A stretch of DNA of 64,000 bases, taken from CAKRJP01 sp963634745 (GTDB taxonomy: Bacteria > Bacillota > Clostridia > Lachnospirales > Lachnospiraceae). Positions 60,479-64,000 of the stretch are shown piece by piece. Position 1 is the stretch's first letter; every line of letters begins with the position of its first letter. The notes below the pieces were generated by a model, which was given only the letters and a program-made list of their open reading frames with translations, made no database searches and had not been told where the DNA came from. The DNA is taken from NCBI GenBank assembly GCA_963634745.1, contig CAVHCX010000006.1, forward strand, positions 1 through 64,000, in the 5' to 3' direction. The position numbers and the translations under genes are program-made.

Positions 60479-61773
60479 TTTCTATTGAAGAGCTTCATGG
60501 CAGAGTTTTAAATTGCTTGGATATGACAAGGGATATTTCCGATGAAGAACTGACGGCCCTGATCTATGAGATTTTGCGGGAAGTTTCGGAGGAAGAGTAT
60601 TTATCCTTGGACCGGATGTCTGAGCTTGGAAGAGAGCTTTTTAATGCCTTTAGGAAGTTGGACCTTTTGCAGGAATTTCTGGAGGATGAGGAAGTGACGG
60701 AGATTATGATCAACGGTACCCAGGCTATATTTTATGAAAAAAGGGGGAGGATCTATCGGTCGGAGAAAAGATTTCTGTCCAAGGAAAAATTGGAGGATGT
60801 AATCCAGCAGATTGTGGCAGGGTCCAATCGATTGGTAAACGAAGCCTCCCCCATTGTAGATGCCAGATTATCGGATGGTTCCCGTGTAAATGTTGTCCTA
60901 GACCCGGTAGCCCTTGACGGACCGATTGTAACCATTCGTAAATTTGCAAAGGAAGGGATCAGCTTAGACAAGTTGGTGGCCTGGAATTCTCTTGACCAGA
61001 GGACGGCAGACTACCTGATCTCCTTGGTGGTGGCAGGATACAATATTTTCATCAGCGGAGGAACAGGATCTGGGAAGACGACATTTTTAAATGCCTTATC
61101 AGAATATATTCCAAAGAAAGAACGCATTATTACGATAGAAGACAATGCAGAATTGCAAATTCGAGGCGTGGAGAATTTGGTGCGCTTGGAAGCAAGAAAT
61201 GCGAATGTGGAAGGGGAGGGAGCCATTAGCATAAGGGATCTTATAAAAACAGCCCTGCGTATGCGGCCGGACCGAATCATCGTAGGAGAAGTGCGGTCCG
61301 ATGAGGCCATTGATATGCTGCAGGCTCTAAATACCGGTCATGACGGGAGCTTGAGCACCGGTCATGCCAACAGCCCTAAGGATATGTTTTCTCGTTTGGA
61401 GACCATGGTGCTTATGGGGATGGACCTTCCCCTATCAGCCATCCAAAGACAAATTGCCTCGGGGTTGGATATTATTATTCATCTGGGGAGACTTAGGGAC
61501 AAAAGCAGAAAGCTTTTGGAGGTGGTAGAAGTTTTGGGATATGAGGATGGAGAAATTCTGACTCAGACACTAATTCGTCATGAAGAAGTGGAGGAGAGGA
61601 AGGGAGGAATAAGAAGTGCCTGGAAGCAAGTTCATGAACTTACCCATTGTGAGAAGCTTGAGGCGGCAGGACTTAAAAGAAGGGGAAAAGAAGATTTGGA
61701 AGGAAGCCGGGAAGAAACAGAAGTCCAATCGGAAGCTGGCTCGGTTTATACATCCCTCCTGGCTGGACTTTAG
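60475..61773 (+). CDS. tadA: Tad pilus secretion ATPase TadA/CpaF
   Basis: 432 aa. CpaF-type hexameric ATPase: EDEEVTEIMINGTQAIFYEKRG, SPIVDARLSDGSRVNVV, Walker A GGTGSGKT (195-202), Asp box ITIEDNAEL, Walker B MRPDRIIVGEVR, His box TGHDGSLSTGHANS. It powers pilin assembly at the inner face of the membrane. The last 52 codons overlap the next gene in another frame. Confidence 0.95.
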   Translation: MISIEELHGRVLNCLDMTRDISDEELTALIYEILREVSEEEYLSLDRMSELGRELFNAFRKLDLLQEFLEDEEVTEIMINGTQAIFYEKRGRIYRSEKRFLSKEKLEDVIQQIVAGSNRLVNEASPIVDARLSDGSRVNVVLDPVALDGPIVTIRKFAKEGISLDKLVAWNSLDQRTADYLISLVVAGYNIFISGGTGSGKTTFLNALSEYIPKKERIITIEDNAELQIRGVENLVRLEARNANVEGEGAISIRDLIKTALRMRPDRIIVGEVRSDEAIDMLQALNTGHDGSLSTGHANSPKDMFSRLETMVLMGMDLPLSAIQRQIASGLDIIIHLGRLRDKSRKLLEVVEVLGYEDGEILTQTLIRHEEVEERKGGIRSAWKQVHELTHCEKLEAAGLKRRGKEDLEGSREETEVQSEAGSVYTSLLAGL

Positions 61774-62485
61774 CAAGTTGGAATGGGCAAGGCTCATAGC
61801 TAAGGCTATGGGGGTCTGGCTGATTACCACTTGGTTATTTTACAGAAATGTCATAGCCCTGATTCCCTTGCTTCCGCTATTGGTATGGAGGACCTATTTG
61901 GGGGCCATAGAATTGGAGAGGGAGAAACAATTGGATTTACAAAAACAGTTTAAAGATGCGATTCAATCGATTTCTTCTTCCTTAAACATTGGATATTCCC
62001 TTGAAAATGCAGTGATAGAGTCGAAAAAAGAGTTGGCCCTGATTTATCCGGAGAATGCCAGAATCTCCAGGGAGATGCAGATTATGGTCCGACAATTGCG
62101 GCTACAGATGGCCGTGGAGACGGTCTTTGAGGAATGGGCGAAACGCTTAGATCTTTCCGATGCCAGAAGTTTTGTGGAAGTATTTGTTGCGGCCAAGAAA
62201 ACCGGGGGCAATATGGTGAAGATTATTCAGAGTACGGTGCGCCAGATAGGAGACGAGATTGATGTTCGCAGGGAAATTGATACCCTTTTGGCTGCAAAAA
62301 AATATGAGTTTCGTGTCATGTCAGTGATCCCTTACGGAATTATAGGATATATGCAGCTTAGCTTCCCGGAGTTTATGGATAGCTTATATGGCAATGCCAT
62401 TGGAGTTGGAGTGATGAGTGTATGTTTGGCAGGATATATGGGAGCTTATTATCTTGGGCTTCGGATCATAAAGATCGATATGTAA
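61616..62485 (+). CDS. tadB: Tad pilus membrane platform protein TadB
   Basis: 289 aa from GTG 61616, supported by AAGGGAGG 8-10 nt upstream. This gives a 158-nt overlap with tadA; a shorter start past the overlap would lack a ribosome site. A basic N-terminus, two helices (about 60-98), a T2SSF cytoplasmic domain (FKDAIQSISSSLNIGYSLENAV, AAKKTGGNMVKIIQSTVRQI) and C-terminal helices. It forms the platform with TadC. Confidence 0.82.
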   Translation: MPGSKFMNLPIVRSLRRQDLKEGEKKIWKEAGKKQKSNRKLARFIHPSWLDFSKLEWARLIAKAMGVWLITTWLFYRNVIALIPLLPLLVWRTYLGAIELEREKQLDLQKQFKDAIQSISSSLNIGYSLENAVIESKKELALIYPENARISREMQIMVRQLRLQMAVETVFEEWAKRLDLSDARSFVEVFVAAKKTGGNMVKIIQSTVRQIGDEIDVRREIDTLLAAKKYEFRVMSVIPYGIIGYMQLSFPEFMDSLYGNAIGVGVMSVCLAGYMGAYYLGLRIIKIDM

Positions 62486-63696
62486 AAGTGCTCCCGCTTT
62501 TGTTCTTGCTTGTGCTGGGACTGGGCCTGATCCTATATGATTTCCATGCTTCTATGAAAGCCTCGGATGGAATTATTAAAAGAAATGATTATGGCCAGGG
62601 AAGCAGGACAGAGAATCTTGAAGCAGAGGTGGAGGGAGAATCTGAAAAAATTCCCTTGGAAATTGAGGTCAAGGAAAGGCAATATCAGGCTGAGGAGGTT
62701 CAGGATTTTTTTGATAGGATTCTTGGAAAATTAGACAAGAAAATTTTGGGAGATAATGAAAGCTTTCAGCATGTGGATCAGAATTTGAATCTTATCACAA
62801 GTATAGACGGGGAACCGGTAGAAATTTCCTGGGAGTTAGACAGCTATGATCTTATGAATGTCAAAGGGGAGATTATGAAGGAAGAGATCAATCCGGAGGG
62901 TGAGATTATTAACCTGCAGGCGGTTCTTACTTATACAGAGAATGAGGCCTATCAGGCAAGCTATCAACAGGCGGTGTGTGTCTTCCCCAAAACTGCAAGC
63001 AAAGAGACGGAAGTTGCCGGAGAAATCAATGCGAAAATTCAGAAAAATCAGGAGAAAAATGCATCGAAAGAAACATTTACATTGCCAAAGACAATAAATG
63101 GGAAAAAGATCAGCTACTATTTGCCCTTTGACAGCAGGGGTGTGGTCCTGGTGGTTATGTCGATTTTGATTCTGATTTTGCTGTGGCTTCTTGGGAAGCA
63201 GCGGGGGAAGGAGTTGGAGGATCAGAGAAAAGAAGAGTTGCTTTTAGACTATCCGGAGCTGGTAAATAAGCTGACTTTATTTTTGGGAGCCGGTATGACA
63301 GTCAAGAGGGCTTGGAGAAAAATTATACAGGACTATGAAGCCTCTCTTAAGGACCAGACTCCCCGCTATGTATATGAGGAAATGAAACTCACCTTGCGTG
63401 AAATCGAAAGTGGAGTTCCTGAGACAGAAAGTTATGAGAATTTTGGAAGGAGATGCAATCTTCCCTGCTATTTGAAGCTGGGCGCCTTGTTATCTCAAAA
63501 TCTACGAAAGGGTGTAAAAGGCCTAGGGGAAATGCTGCATATAGAATCCTTGCAAGCTTTTGAAGAGAGGAAGGCAAGAGCAAAACGCAAGGGGGAAGAA
63601 GCAGGAACCAAATTGCTGCTTCCTATGTTCCTTATGTTGGCAATTGTATTAGTGATTGTGATCATGCCGGCTTTTTTAACCCTGCAAATTTATTAA
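62422..63696 (+). CDS. tadC: Tad platform protein TadC-like with large extracytoplasmic domain
   Basis: 424 aa if ATG 62422 is the start (64-nt overlap with tadB); the ribosome site there is weak, and a GTG after the tadB stop is an alternative. An N-terminal helix (about 23-41), then a roughly 180-residue soluble region (45-225) rich in E, K and Q, a second helix (about 232-252), a T2SSF domain (LDYPELVNKLTLFLGAGMTVKRAWRKI, LPCYLKLGALLSQNLRKG) and a last helix. The external domain is not part of standard TadC. Confidence 0.78.
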   Translation: MFGRIYGSLLSWASDHKDRYVKVLPLLFLLVLGLGLILYDFHASMKASDGIIKRNDYGQGSRTENLEAEVEGESEKIPLEIEVKERQYQAEEVQDFFDRILGKLDKKILGDNESFQHVDQNLNLITSIDGEPVEISWELDSYDLMNVKGEIMKEEINPEGEIINLQAVLTYTENEAYQASYQQAVCVFPKTASKETEVAGEINAKIQKNQEKNASKETFTLPKTINGKKISYYLPFDSRGVVLVVMSILILILLWLLGKQRGKELEDQRKEELLLDYPELVNKLTLFLGAGMTVKRAWRKIIQDYEASLKDQTPRYVYEEMKLTLREIESGVPETESYENFGRRCNLPCYLKLGALLSQNLRKGVKGLGEMLHIESLQAFEERKARAKRKGEEAGTKLLLPMFLMLAIVLVIVIMPAFLTLQIY

Positions 63697-63785
63697 GTAA
63701 TATATAAAAGAAAATAAAAAATTGCTTTAGATTGTTTGAAAATAGTTTTGAAATGGTTTTGAAATGAAATATAGGAGGAATGAAT

Positions 63786-63962
63786 ATGTGGAGATTGTTA
63801 TACATGAAGAATACGTTGAGAAACAAGGATGGCGTAGGGGTTGTAGAGGTAATCCTGATTCTGGTGGTCTTGATTGGCTTGGTTATTATTTTCAAATCCC
63901 AATTGACAGATCTGGTACAAACGATCTTCGAGAAGATCACCAGCGAAAGCTCCGGAATTTAA
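63786..63962 (+). CDS. flp: Flp-type type IVb pilin
   Basis: 58 aa from ATG 63786, where AGGAGG lies 7 nt upstream; the ATG at 63780 is only 1 nt after it. A short basic leader ending NKDG, then GVVEVILILVVLIGLVIIF, the Flp hydrophobic segment with the conserved Glu at about position 5 of the mature protein, and a short polar tail. The 83-nt gap before it is A/T-rich. It is a pilin or pseudopilin of the Tad machine. The remaining 38 nt of the window hold no complete feature. Confidence 0.85.
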   Translation: MWRLLYMKNTLRNKDGVGVVEVILILVVLIGLVIIFKSQLTDLVQTIFEKITSESSGI

Positions 63963-64000
63963 AAGCTCTAAGCTTGGCGAGCCTTTCCGGAGAGGTGGTG

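Overview
The window looks like a chromosomal segment of a monoderm Clostridia member, most likely a Lachnospiraceae-type gut anaerobe. The signs are purine-rich Shine-Dalgarno sites, sigma-A promoters, an S-box riboswitch before metK, MecA, a PerR/reverse-rubrerythrin pair, a Tad pilus locus, and no outer-membrane biogenesis genes. The family assignment is inferred from gene content only.

Positions 1-3351 hold the 3' part of a large repeat-rich surface protein, closed by a terminator. Positions 3480-40327 are dominated by one contractile injection system (CIS) locus of about 37 kb. A divergent minus-strand pair (a membrane HATPase protein without an obvious phosphoacceptor His, and a 47-residue membrane protein) faces a membrane SpoIIE/RsbU-type phosphatase. 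A long, tightly spaced plus-strand gene run follows: an eCIS-type accessory protein, a pseudokinase-like membrane protein, a degenerate adenylate-cyclase-like membrane protein, a MORN-repeat membrane protein, a TolC-like exported coiled-coil protein and a second exported coiled-coil protein. Then come the particle genes: DUF4255 cap, a protein of unknown role, DUF4280 PAAR-like, sheath, tube, tail chaperone, DUF6760-like protein, second tube, a coiled-coil tape-measure candidate, two tube-baseplate adaptors, hub, spike, gp25, two baseplate-J proteins and a P2-gpI-like protein. The run ends with a STAS antagonist, an FtsE-like ATPase, an RsbW-like kinase, the CIS AAA+ ATPase, a double-GNAT protein and a 90-residue orphan. 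I see no tail fibre, lysis, capsid, packaging or integrase gene.

The phosphatase, STAS protein and RsbW-like kinase form a complete partner-switching module with no sigma factor, so they may control the machine itself. Six envelope or signalling genes fused to the front of the operon, together with the missing fibre and lysis genes, suggest a CIS that is anchored in or fired through the producer's own monoderm envelope. A canonical -1 slippery heptamer with an upstream SD-like element lies at the end of the tail-chaperone gene, and the -1 frame runs open into the DUF6760-like gene.

Positions 40381-46253 hold a shikimate-kinase-like gene, murA, riboswitch-metK and a two-component system. Positions 46335-48099 hold reverse rubrerythrin, perR with matching operators, a cluster of six DnaA-box-like 9-mers, and a DUF1858 redox protein. 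Positions 48217-51759 (minus strand) hold a large protein with a C39/papain-like C-terminal domain, a candidate effector, beside a double-GNAT gene that looks paralogous to the one in the CIS locus. After these come mecA, a small unknown gene behind a long leader, a GH18 membrane-anchored glycosidase, an M13 lipoprotein peptidase between two near-identical terminators, dCMP deaminase, a Sua5-type enzyme, and the start of a Tad pilus locus (tadZ, tadA, tadB, tadC, flp) that runs to the window edge.
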